Source: a virus. Taken from it: a stretch of 64,000 nt of DNA. The position numbers were made by a program, and so were the translations under genes. Below are positions 57,363 through 64,000 of the stretch, piece by piece; the first letter of the stretch is position 1, and each line of letters starts with the position of its first letter. Below the pieces are notes generated by a model, which made no database searches, was not told where the DNA came from, and was given only the letters and a program-made list of their open reading frames with translations. The stretch covers positions 22,774-86,773 of the IMG/VR virus record IMGVR_UViG_3300032053_004772, one strand, 5' to 3'.

Positions 57363-57988
57363 AGTCAAACGACGTGAAGATCACGATTGTTCTGATTCTC
57401 GTGATCTGTGTTGCTCTGGGTTCAGCCTTCTTCGGATATCGAACGGCTTATCCGCTTCCACAGGAGCTTACTCCTGCGAACTATTCGTACATCACTCGAG
57501 AGGCTGTAAACGGGATCGTAAGTAATCTGATCATCTCCGGTCGGGTTGAGGATGTGCTTCTGTTCTATGACAGTAGAACACGAGATAGACAAGTCTCGTT
57601 CTATTTGATGAGTGCAGCTATGCAGTCACGGATTCCGGTGAATCTGCTGTTTGCTTTGGCTGAGTGGGAGAGTGGTTACGTGAACTCTCGAGAGAACTCG
57701 AACGGAAACGGAACTACGGATAGAGGCGTGATGATGCTGAACTCTGCCTCTTACTCAGGAGTTTCATCTGCACAATTTAAGGACACTGCGTGGAACGTTC
57801 GAACAGGAGCCGAGCACTTTCTTAACGCGCGCGAGAAGTACGGTAACTGGGAAGAAGCGATTATCGCGTACAACGCCGGAAATACTAACGCTGTAAAGAA
57901 TCATAGTATACGACACGTTACAAATGTGTTACGCATCGAACGATCTATTGATGCGGAGTTCGTAAAGCGGTTTGGAGGTGAGAAGTGA
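57287..57988 (+). CDS. Membrane-anchored lytic transglycosylase (SLT family)
   Basis: A 233-residue protein with an N-terminal membrane helix (about 30-50) and an SLT domain in residues 100-215. FALAEWESGY holds the catalytic Glu, followed by TDRGVMMLN, WNVRTGAEHFLNAREKY and EEAIIAYNAGN. It cleaves peptidoglycan. The anchor suggests a signal-anchor-release endolysin or an infection-time hydrolase. It overlaps the dehydrogenase by 76 bases. Confidence 0.82.
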   Translation: MAGVDQKPRVMVSGPGPVERLVRKVESNDVKITIVLILVICVALGSAFFGYRTAYPLPQELTPANYSYITREAVNGIVSNLIISGRVEDVLLFYDSRTRDRQVSFYLMSAAMQSRIPVNLLFALAEWESGYVNSRENSNGNGTTDRGVMMLNSASYSGVSSAQFKDTAWNVRTGAEHFLNAREKYGNWEEAIIAYNAGNTNAVKNHSIRHVTNVLRIERSIDAEFVKRFGGEK

Positions 57989-58188
57989 GTGATGAGTTTT
58001 CTATAGGATGTTGCGTGAAGTGCAGGTTTGAGAAGGATCATCACTGCCGTCGATATCCGAAGAGTCCAGTTGTCTCTATTCCTATTAAAGGCATTATAGG
58101 AAGTCCTCAGCAGTTTTCGACTATGTGGAGTCATCCTCCCGTTCGAGAGGATGAGTATGGGTGTGGAGAGTACCGGGAGAAGAAATGA
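57985..58188 (+). CDS. Small Cys-rich protein
   Basis: A 67-residue protein from GTG 57985, with CCVKC near 9 and CRR near 21 plus a Cys near 60, a possible zinc site. GTGA overlap with the transglycosylase. Unrecognised. Confidence 0.5.
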   Translation: MSDEFSIGCCVKCRFEKDHHCRRYPKSPVVSIPIKGIIGSPQQFSTMWSHPPVREDEYGCGEYREKK

Positions 58189-58526
58189 GGTTACAACTTA
58201 TCGATGTTAGGGGTCTTCTTACTGCGATGGAGGGTATGAGACTTTGCCATACTGAAGATACGATCCTATGGCAGAAAGAGTCGTATAATCTGTTAAATCC
58301 TTCGGATATCAACGCGGACTCTGTAGTTCAGGAACTATGTGCAGGGATAGATTTTTCTGTAGAAACTCAGAGGATTACAGATGCGGAGTGGGGTTCAGGT
58401 CGTAAGGAATATCCGATTGGAGAGAATAGGAGTCTCTCTGATGATGTTAAGGATTGGATTCAGCAGTTTTATATACGAGGAGTTAAGGAAGCGATTCAGG
58501 CGGTAATCGCAAAATTAAAGAGATAA
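58185..58526 (+). CDS. Hypothetical protein
   Basis: A 113-residue helical protein from ATG 58185, overlapping the previous stop by four bases. No motif recognised. Confidence 0.5.
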   Translation: MRLQLIDVRGLLTAMEGMRLCHTEDTILWQKESYNLLNPSDINADSVVQELCAGIDFSVETQRITDAEWGSGRKEYPIGENRSLSDDVKDWIQQFYIRGVKEAIQAVIAKLKR

Positions 58527-58576
58527 CTCATATTACTTTGCTGTTTACTATTGTTGCGTTTTCCGGTATTTTTTAT

Positions 58577-59002
58577 ATGAGCGAAAAGAGAGTTAAAGTT
58601 CTAATGGCAGTTGCACTTACACCTCAGGAGATTTTAGGTACGCGGGTTCCTGTGAAGGAGTTTCGTCTGACCACTTCTACAGGAGACGCTGCCTACTCTG
58701 CAGCGATGAAGAGATGGGCAGAGTTCAAACTACCAATTCTTCTCATTCGAGCTCCCGATGCGATGCCTGAGTATCGATACATCGGAACTGTAGATGGACA
58801 AGATGTGTGTCTCTTCTTAGAGTCGTGGATCTTACCGATCTCGGAAATAGAAGTGAGCGAGGATGATTCTCGTCTCCTTGCTATTGATAAGGTAGCGAAA
58901 CCGTTCACAGATTTGCTTGGCTCTCTCAGTGCGTTTCGAGCTATAATGGAGAAGTTGATACCAGTCAAAGAAGCGGACGATCCGAAACCGAGCTTGAATT
59001 GA
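58577..59002 (+). CDS. Hypothetical protein
   Basis: A 141-residue protein. ATG 58577 lacks a clear ribosome site. An in-frame TTG at 58538 would add a hydrophobic segment (LFTIVAFSGIFY), making a membrane protein. Core has IGTVDGQDVCLFLESW. Unrecognised. Confidence 0.45.
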   Translation: MSEKRVKVLMAVALTPQEILGTRVPVKEFRLTTSTGDAAYSAAMKRWAEFKLPILLIRAPDAMPEYRYIGTVDGQDVCLFLESWILPISEIEVSEDDSRLLAIDKVAKPFTDLLGSLSAFRAIMEKLIPVKEADDPKPSLN

Positions 59003-59008
59003 GGAGAG

Positions 59009-59494
59009 ATGAAGAGGATCTGGTTGTTGTTGCCGATTCTGTTTCTAATAAGTTGTGACCCGTGGTGGAATGTGGAAGACGACTACGACCCGATCTTCCC
59101 TGAGATTCCGGTATTGAATCTGGATTCTCCACAAGAGATTGGCTGGTGGTTGGTGCAGAATATTCGCTGGGTCGATGATGATATTCACGATATGAGTGAG
59201 TATTGGCAGTCTCCCGATCAGACCTATGTCTGGAGAGCGGGAGATTGTGAGGATTTTGCAGTGCTGATGATGTACCTAATTCGGCAGGAGCTAGGCGGCT
59301 GGCCGGAGTTGGCAAAGGGGAAGTATGATACTTCCGGTCATGGGTGGGTTGTCTACGATGGTCGGTGGTACGAGGCGCAGGGTGGACGAGATGTAACGAA
59401 TGACGCACACTATACGTTAAACGAGACGGTGAGTTACGGAGTGACGATGTGGCGTTCGATGAACACTCACAAGTCGATTGAGGAGGAGAGATGA
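59009..59494 (+). CDS. Lipoprotein with transglutaminase-like cysteine peptidase domain
   Basis: A 161-residue protein with a classic lipoprotein signal (MKRIWLLLPILFLISC, Cys16) and a BTLCP/transglutaminase-like core: AGDCEDFAVLMM near 74 (Cys), GHGWVVYDGRW near 105 (His then Asp). The site appears complete. A surface-anchored cysteine peptidase made by a phage could alter the envelope or block superinfection. Overlaps the next lipoprotein gene by ATGA. Confidence 0.75.
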   Translation: MKRIWLLLPILFLISCDPWWNVEDDYDPIFPEIPVLNLDSPQEIGWWLVQNIRWVDDDIHDMSEYWQSPDQTYVWRAGDCEDFAVLMMYLIRQELGGWPELAKGKYDTSGHGWVVYDGRWYEAQGGRDVTNDAHYTLNETVSYGVTMWRSMNTHKSIEEER

Positions 59495-59877
59495 AGAAGA
59501 AGTGGTTGTGGTTCGGTCTTGCGCTCATACTATCGAGCTGCTTAACGTTACCGAGTCCGATGATCCGCAGAGAGCGAACAGGGATCACCATTCATAACTC
59601 TGCGTTTCAGCAGGTGATTACGGAGGTCATCGTTTTCGATGCCGATCACAGACGAACTGCTGATGGCTATCTGAATCTTTCCGGAAGAGAGAGATTCGGT
59701 GGTATCGGATTCAATTTGGATGCGGGTCTGTACGACATCACGCTAACGATTTCGAAACGACCTCTTGTCGGAGTCGGATGGAGGTTCTCTCGGTATAACC
59801 TTCCGCACGTTCTGATAGCGGATGGTCAGCGAATTCGATTTCGATGGAACGGGAAGGTGCTTTTGTACGAGAGGTAA
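59491..59877 (+). CDS. Small lipoprotein with beta-rich domain
   Basis: A 128-residue protein with a lipobox signal (ALILSSC, Cys17) and an immunoglobulin-like beta domain (ITIHNSAF, ITEVIVFD, GLYDITLTI). Function unknown. Paired with the peptidase lipoprotein, both are probably displayed at the envelope. Confidence 0.6.
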   Translation: MKKKWLWFGLALILSSCLTLPSPMIRRERTGITIHNSAFQQVITEVIVFDADHRRTADGYLNLSGRERFGGIGFNLDAGLYDITLTISKRPLVGVGWRFSRYNLPHVLIADGQRIRFRWNGKVLLYER

Positions 59878-59880
59878 GAG

Positions 59881-60165
59881 ATGAAACTGCGAGGTTACTA
59901 TCCACCACTCGTTCGATTTTTTATCGGACGAGATGAGGGTGTACCTCGCACTCTTTTGTCTCCAAGGCATCACGCAGGAAGTATCGGAGTGTCGCTTAAT
60001 GAGACACACAGTTGCGACGGTCGCTATCACGTTCAGACAATAAACACGGTACCACTTCGGTATGAGTTGCTGGCGAGAATTATTACGGATGAGAGTCCGG
60101 ATTGGTGGAAGAGAGCAGAAAAGGTGCTGAAAACTCTTTCGATGAACCGAGGAAGAGTAGGATGA
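59881..60165 (+). CDS. Hypothetical protein
   Basis: A 94-residue basic protein after GAGGTAAGAG. No motif or signal. Overlaps the next gene by ATGA. Confidence 0.5.
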   Translation: MKLRGYYPPLVRFFIGRDEGVPRTLLSPRHHAGSIGVSLNETHSCDGRYHVQTINTVPLRYELLARIITDESPDWWKRAEKVLKTLSMNRGRVG

Positions 60166-60344
60166 TGATAGAGGAAGAGATAAGGTGTAGCAATTGTGGT
60201 GAGATGAATAAAGCTCTGATCAGTTTTAGAGGGGCGTTAGTAATCTTGGAGTTGTGTGAGTGTTGTAAGAAGGCACTACAAAAAAGGAAGGAACTAGCGG
60301 GTATTCACGAATATGATTTTACTTCTGCTCTAGGTCGGCGTTAG
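60162..60344 (+). CDS. Small zinc-finger protein
   Basis: A 60-residue protein from ATG 60162 after GGAAGAG, with CSNCGEM near 10 and CECCKK near 33, a four-Cys zinc site. Short nucleic-acid-binding-like protein. Confidence 0.55.
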   Translation: MMIEEEIRCSNCGEMNKALISFRGALVILELCECCKKALQKRKELAGIHEYDFTSALGRR

Positions 60345-60396
60345 AGTCTCTTGTAAGGAAAGTTGCGATAAAGAAAGAAGAGAATTCGGAGGAGAG

Positions 60397-60576
60397 ATGA
60401 ACGTTGAGGGTGTCTTCGTAATGATCCTCTTTTTGATGGTAGTAGCGGAGATTCTTCTATTCACCTGGCTGAAAAGCGAGTTCGAGAAGCAGCAGCACGA
60501 TCGAGAGGAGAGAGAACGTGAAGAAGAAGGCATCACCAGAAACGGTGAGGAAGTTTCTAGAGGCGGTTTATCCTGA
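60397..60576 (+). CDS. Small single-span membrane protein
   Basis: A 59-residue frame with GGAGGAGAG before ATG 60397. A membrane helix (about 6-24) is followed by a highly charged EKQQHDREEREREEEG helix. Overlaps the next gene by 59 bases. An Rz-like or other small membrane protein is possible. Confidence 0.5.
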   Translation: MNVEGVFVMILFLMVVAEILLFTWLKSEFEKQQHDREEREREEEGITRNGEEVSRGGLS

Positions 60577-60739
60577 ATACACCGAGTTAGCTATTGCGAC
60601 GAACAGTGAGGAGAGTTGTCTTCGGGATGCAACGGAACTAATCCAGGAACAGCGGAAGCTAATCGAGGCTGTAGGAAAACTGCTGCTTCTCGGAGAGGTA
60701 CAGAAGGCGATTACGGAGTTAAGGATATCGTTGAGATGA
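60518..60739 (+). CDS. Small helical protein
   Basis: A 73-residue helical protein from GTG 60518 after GAGAGAGAAC. Unrecognised. Stop overlaps the next ATG (ATGA). Confidence 0.5.
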   Translation: MKKKASPETVRKFLEAVYPEYTELAIATNSEESCLRDATELIQEQRKLIEAVGKLLLLGEVQKAITELRISLR

Positions 60740-61680
60740 AAAGAATGTTACCGGAGTGGAGAGCTTTGTACGACAAGTTTCGCGTTGAACATCCGGAGTT
60801 TGAGGGAGTGAAGAGTTATCAAGCGTGGACTCAGACGGCTGATGGTAAAGCATATCTTCGACACAGTCATAGCAGCTCAGAAACTAAAGAGAAGATAAGA
60901 CGAGCAAACTTTGTGTATCGAATGGAGAATCCTGAGAAAGCTCACATCGAGGCCGTCGCCGGAGGTAGAAAGTCGTTAGGTCGAAGACGGGAAATACCTT
61001 TGCAAGAGCGAGAAAAGAGATCGGCTTCTGCGAAGTTGGCAGCAACGAAACTATCCTCGGAAGCTCGAGAGCGACGCCGATTAGCCGGTATGAGAGTAGG
61101 TCGAGCGCGTCTTGGCTGTAAGCGTCCGAAGTACGCAATAGAAAATCAGAAGAAAGCTTTGCGTCGATTTTATGATGAGCATCCTGAAAGACGTTTGGAT
61201 CAGAGAAAACGAGTCGTGGAGCGTTTTGAGAAAGATCCGGCTTTGCGTAAGATCTATAGTGAGCGTGCTAAAGAGCAACGACAGAGAGAAATGGTTGCGG
61301 GTGTAGACTCTCTTTCTTCTCTTCGTAGTAAAGGTGGAATGTCCTACGATCGATGGATTCAACCCAGCTTTCGGGCGTTAGCTCGTGCGTTACGAAGGTT
61401 GGGTTTTGGAGATAGCTATTACGGTAGTCACGAGCGATGTGTTGCTGGCTACTATATCGACTTCTTTAATGGGCAGGCTCGTCTCGCGATTGAAGCGGAT
61501 AGTTTTCTGCAAACTGAGAAGTATGATAAGCAGCACGTTTTACGTTCGGAGCAGATTTTACGACAGCAGATTATTGAACAGAGTCTAGGTTTTTCTATAC
61601 TTCGTTGGGTTAAAGAAACTACACGTTTAGATGAAGAGATAATTACGATTTTATCTCGGATTCACAAAAAATCTGCTTAG
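60736..61680 (+). CDS. Homing endonuclease-like protein (NUMOD3-type + DUF559-like nuclease)
   Basis: A 314-residue Arg/Lys-rich protein with repeated helical NUMOD3-like motifs in 40-200 and a C-terminal nuclease-like domain with GYYIDFFNGQARLAIEADS near 230, spaced like the D...ExD core of DUF559/Vsr nucleases. It resembles the endonuclease at 43.8 kb in layout. It lies just upstream of the terminase genes, a favoured site of homing nucleases. Confidence 0.66.
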   Translation: MKRMLPEWRALYDKFRVEHPEFEGVKSYQAWTQTADGKAYLRHSHSSSETKEKIRRANFVYRMENPEKAHIEAVAGGRKSLGRRREIPLQEREKRSASAKLAATKLSSEARERRRLAGMRVGRARLGCKRPKYAIENQKKALRRFYDEHPERRLDQRKRVVERFEKDPALRKIYSERAKEQRQREMVAGVDSLSSLRSKGGMSYDRWIQPSFRALARALRRLGFGDSYYGSHERCVAGYYIDFFNGQARLAIEADSFLQTEKYDKQHVLRSEQILRQQIIEQSLGFSILRWVKETTRLDEEIITILSRIHKKSA

Positions 61681-61776
61681 AATCAGTTGAGACATCTAGA
61701 GAACGTTAAGAGAAATCCTAGTTTTTTCTTTACTTTCTTCACGCGGAAACAGACTGAGACTGAGAAAGGAAGACGA

Positions 61777-62289
61777 ATGAAGCTGACCGAACAGCAGAAA
61801 ATTGCTGTACGACTTCTCGTTGGTGGAGTAAGTCAAGCCGAAATAGCTCGCCGGTTAGAGGTGAATGAACAGACGGTCTACTCATGGACAAGAAAGAGAA
61901 TCTTTCAAGAAGAGATAGAGTTCCAGCGATCTCGCCGAGATGCTCTTCTGGATCAGCGGATGGAGTCACTGCTGAGTCTCATAGATGATCGATTGCGCGA
62001 TATTCTGCTGGATGGTAAGGATGCAGATTCTCTCGGTGCGATCGATCGAGTTCTGCGTTACTTCGGAAAGTACGAAGACAAAGTAACAGTGACGTCTCGG
62101 AGTATTGAGACGAGAGAGGATGCGTATGAGTACGCCTCAGATATTGCACGATCCTATAACATACATATTGACCTCGGTCCATACGGAATTGTCCAACCAG
62201 ATGGTTCGATCAAACGACCGCGATCGATTATCAGCTCTGGAAGCGGATCGCGCGAAGAACGAGGAACAGCAGAAACAGTCGCTCAGTAG
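61777..62289 (+). CDS. terS: Terminase small subunit
   Basis: A 170-residue protein with an N-terminal helix-turn-helix (VGGVSQAEIARRLEVNEQTVY near 18), a coiled helical centre and a Ser/Gly/Arg tail. Position before the large subunit and HTH fit TerS, which recognises the packaging site. ATG 61777 follows GGAAGACGA. An in-frame earlier start at 61687 would add a Phe-rich stretch without a ribosome site. Confidence 0.75.
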   Translation: MKLTEQQKIAVRLLVGGVSQAEIARRLEVNEQTVYSWTRKRIFQEEIEFQRSRRDALLDQRMESLLSLIDDRLRDILLDGKDADSLGAIDRVLRYFGKYEDKVTVTSRSIETREDAYEYASDIARSYNIHIDLGPYGIVQPDGSIKRPRSIISSGSGSREERGTAETVAQ

Positions 62290-63889
62290 AGTTTCGTTAG
62301 AGTTACAACATCAACGTTACGTCAACGATCCGGTCGCGTTCATCGAGAATGAGCTGAAGATCTTCAACCCAGACCGAGAACCCTCGACGATTCCGTTTCA
62401 GCTCTACGACTACCAGAAGAAGTTTGTTCAGGATCTCTATGCTGCCTATCGGGCTCAGAAAGACATCATAGACGAGAAGTCCAGACAGATGGGGATCAGC
62501 TGGTTATACATGGCGTTCTTCCTCTGGGGACTTCTGCACGATCCTTCCTTTTCCGGCTTCTCGATGAGCTACAAAGAGGATCTGGTAGACGATGGTGGAA
62601 TCGAATCGTCACCGAACTCGCTCTTCGGAAAACTCCGGTTCATGTACGAGCGGATCGAGAAGAAAGAGTACCATGGTCTGCTGCGAATCAAGTCTTTGCT
62701 GATTACGAACCGACAAACGGGTGCGTACTTAGTCGGCGAGTCGACTAACCCGAATGCAGGTAGAGGCGGTACGTACAAGATCGGGCTCTGGGATGAAACC
62801 GCCAGCACTCCGAAGAGTGAGACGATCTATCCCGCGTTTCAGCAAGCCGTGAAGTGTCAGTGTCTGAACTCTACCGTTCGAGGTAAAGGCAACGTCTTTG
62901 CTCGACTGCGATTTGATCCGAACGCTGGATTCCAGACTCATACGCTGCACTGGACACAACATCCAGAGAAAGCCGCTGGACTTCAGTGGATAGAGGGTGT
63001 GCCTACCTCTCCGTGGTACGAGAGGATGAAGTCTCAACTCACTCCTACCGAACTCGGACAAGAGGTTGACATAAACTACGAGACCTCTGTGGAAGGTCGC
63101 GTCTACGATAAACTGATCAAGACCGTACATCTGAAGCCTCTCGACTTCAATCCGGAGTGGAAGCATAACTCGATTATCGCTTGGGACTTGGGTGTTTCAG
63201 ATGAGACCTTCGCTGTTGTGATGCAGCAAGATAATCAAGGTAACATCGGAATCGTAGATGAGGCTGTAGGTACCGATGAGGAGATTCGCTTCTATATCTC
63301 GTTGGTGTGTGGATCCGAACCGAAGGAGCTACCCTATCTTCCTATTGAAAGAAGGAAGATGTTCTTAGGGTTTTTACAGAGGTCACGACAATACGGTTAC
63401 GCAGAGTTGATCAACGTAGGTGGTCCAGATACCACTCAACGCAGCATCACTTCGAAGGCTTCTGTGCGAGATCAGTTTCTGAGAGCTGCTGAGTTTGGTC
63501 GTGATCCTACGACAGGTAGAGTAACTGATCGTCGCTTTCGAAATATGCGATTCACTCCGTTAACAGGATATCGAGTTCTAGATCGTATTATTGCAACGAA
63601 GAAGTTGATGGATCCACAACGGAACAAGTTCATCGTTTCTGAGAGATGTGTGAATGTCTGGGAACGGTTAGTGAACTATCGCTGGACTCAGACACCAGAC
63701 GGAATGAACAGAGAACAACCCGAGCATGATTGGGCGTCTCACGCCAGTGATGCTGTAGGTTACGGTGTGTTGTGGTTCACGCATCGGAAGAGTATCATGC
63801 AAAAACCGGTGTTGGGAGAGTCTCGAGCTCGTCGCACTGGCCCTCCTGGAGGCAGAACGATGTCAACTCTTCGAGTAGGAATGCGGTAA
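62201..63889 (+). CDS. terL: Terminase large subunit
   Basis: About 562 residues from ATG 62201. In-frame ATGs at 62120/62126 after GAGAGAGGA are alternatives, so the start is unsure. The ATPase has a Walker A-like EKSRQMGISW region and the Walker B LWDETAST. The nuclease domain has IIAWDLGVSD and later Asp residues (VNVGGPDTT, HASDAVGYG). It cuts and pumps DNA into heads. It overlaps terS. Confidence 0.85.
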   Translation: MVRSNDRDRLSALEADRAKNEEQQKQSLSRVSLELQHQRYVNDPVAFIENELKIFNPDREPSTIPFQLYDYQKKFVQDLYAAYRAQKDIIDEKSRQMGISWLYMAFFLWGLLHDPSFSGFSMSYKEDLVDDGGIESSPNSLFGKLRFMYERIEKKEYHGLLRIKSLLITNRQTGAYLVGESTNPNAGRGGTYKIGLWDETASTPKSETIYPAFQQAVKCQCLNSTVRGKGNVFARLRFDPNAGFQTHTLHWTQHPEKAAGLQWIEGVPTSPWYERMKSQLTPTELGQEVDINYETSVEGRVYDKLIKTVHLKPLDFNPEWKHNSIIAWDLGVSDETFAVVMQQDNQGNIGIVDEAVGTDEEIRFYISLVCGSEPKELPYLPIERRKMFLGFLQRSRQYGYAELINVGGPDTTQRSITSKASVRDQFLRAAEFGRDPTTGRVTDRRFRNMRFTPLTGYRVLDRIIATKKLMDPQRNKFIVSERCVNVWERLVNYRWTQTPDGMNREQPEHDWASHASDAVGYGVLWFTHRKSIMQKPVLGESRARRTGPPGGRTMSTLRVGMR

Positions 63890-63896
63890 TTCTTTC

Positions 63897-64000
63897 ATGA
63901 ACGAAATTACCGTTACGAAAGACGACTTTGAGTACTGGAAAGAAGTAGAGAGGGGTTACATCCGAGAGATGACTCACGTGGTTATTCAGGTGAGTCACGA
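63897..64000 (+). CDS. Start of next head-module gene (partial)
   Basis: ATG 63897 opens a frame of 34 codons to the right edge (begins MNEITVTKDDFEYWK). Gene order suggests a head or portal-associated protein, but too little is visible. Confidence 0.35.
   Translation, partial: MNEITVTKDDFEYWKEVERGYIREMTHVVIQVSH

Noticed and set aside
58965-59591. 208-codon minus-strand frame
   Set aside because: Opposes two lipoprotein genes with clear signal peptides. Ser/His/Arg-rich artefact.

Overview
The window is a 64 kb piece of a tailed double-stranded DNA phage genome. Every gene that can be supported lies on the + strand, genes are tightly packed with many ATGA/GTGA-type overlaps, and GGAGG-like ribosome binding sites are common. 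A long tape measure, a frameshifted tail assembly chaperone pair and the absence of any contractile-sheath gene in view point to a siphovirus. A 925-residue tape measure would predict a tail of very roughly 140 nm. The host is not identifiable. Two lipoproteins, a membrane-anchored transglycosylase and a spanin-like overlapping gene pair lean towards a Gram-negative host. Terminase genes sit at the right edge and tail genes at the left edge, so the portal and head genes are probably outside the window on a circular or permuted genome.

Layout. 0-20 kb: tail module (tail completion, tube, chaperones with a -1 slippery site, tape measure, a giant 1667-residue tail tip/receptor protein, holin-like and NlpC/P60-like proteins, two beta-helix proteins in an AT-rich island, and a long GSG-repeat fibre). 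20-22.4 kb: a PIG-L deacetylase, ATP-grasp ligase and PHP hydrolase trio that reads out of the tail operon and ends at a strong intrinsic terminator. 22.4-26.1 kb: a strong sigma70-type promoter followed by an amidoligase, a class II glutamine amidotransferase, a DUF932 protein and an AbrB-like regulator, closed by a second terminator. 26-30 kb: replication initiation (phage O-like protein, DnaC-like loader, DnaB helicase, primase), then a second promoter nearly identical to the first. 30-34.4 kb: a 7-deazaguanine DNA modification cluster (QueC, HisC-like aminotransferase, ArcS/DUF5591-like protein, dNMP kinase, DpdA-like transglycosylase). 34.4-52 kb: DNA metabolism (dUTPase, uracil glycosylase-polymerase fusion, SSB, SbcD/SbcC, RecA, resolvases, 5' nuclease, class II ribonucleotide reductase) with a YhhQ-type queuosine precursor transporter, a NusG-like protein, a homing endonuclease and a tRNA-like element. 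52-57.4 kb: nucleotide-sugar genes (WbpB-, WbpD- and WbpA-like) split by a small GC-rich gene island. 57-61 kb: envelope and lysis genes, two lipoproteins, small zinc proteins and a second homing endonuclease. 61.7-64 kb: terminase small and large subunits.

How the genes work together. The replication genes form a nearly self-sufficient set. QueC, the YhhQ transporter, the ArcS-like protein and DpdA together suggest that the phage replaces part of its guanine with a 7-deazaguanine derivative, probably as protection from restriction. FolE, QueD and a recognisable QueE are not seen, so precursor would come from the host or from genes outside the window. The WbpA/WbpB/WbpD-like enzymes suggest synthesis or remodelling of a diacetamido-uronic acid nucleotide sugar. 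The PIG-L/ATP-grasp/PHP trio and the amidoligase/amidotransferase pair are two further small-molecule or peptide-modifying cassettes of unknown product. The coexistence of these four biosynthetic cassettes in one phage is the most unusual aspect of the window.
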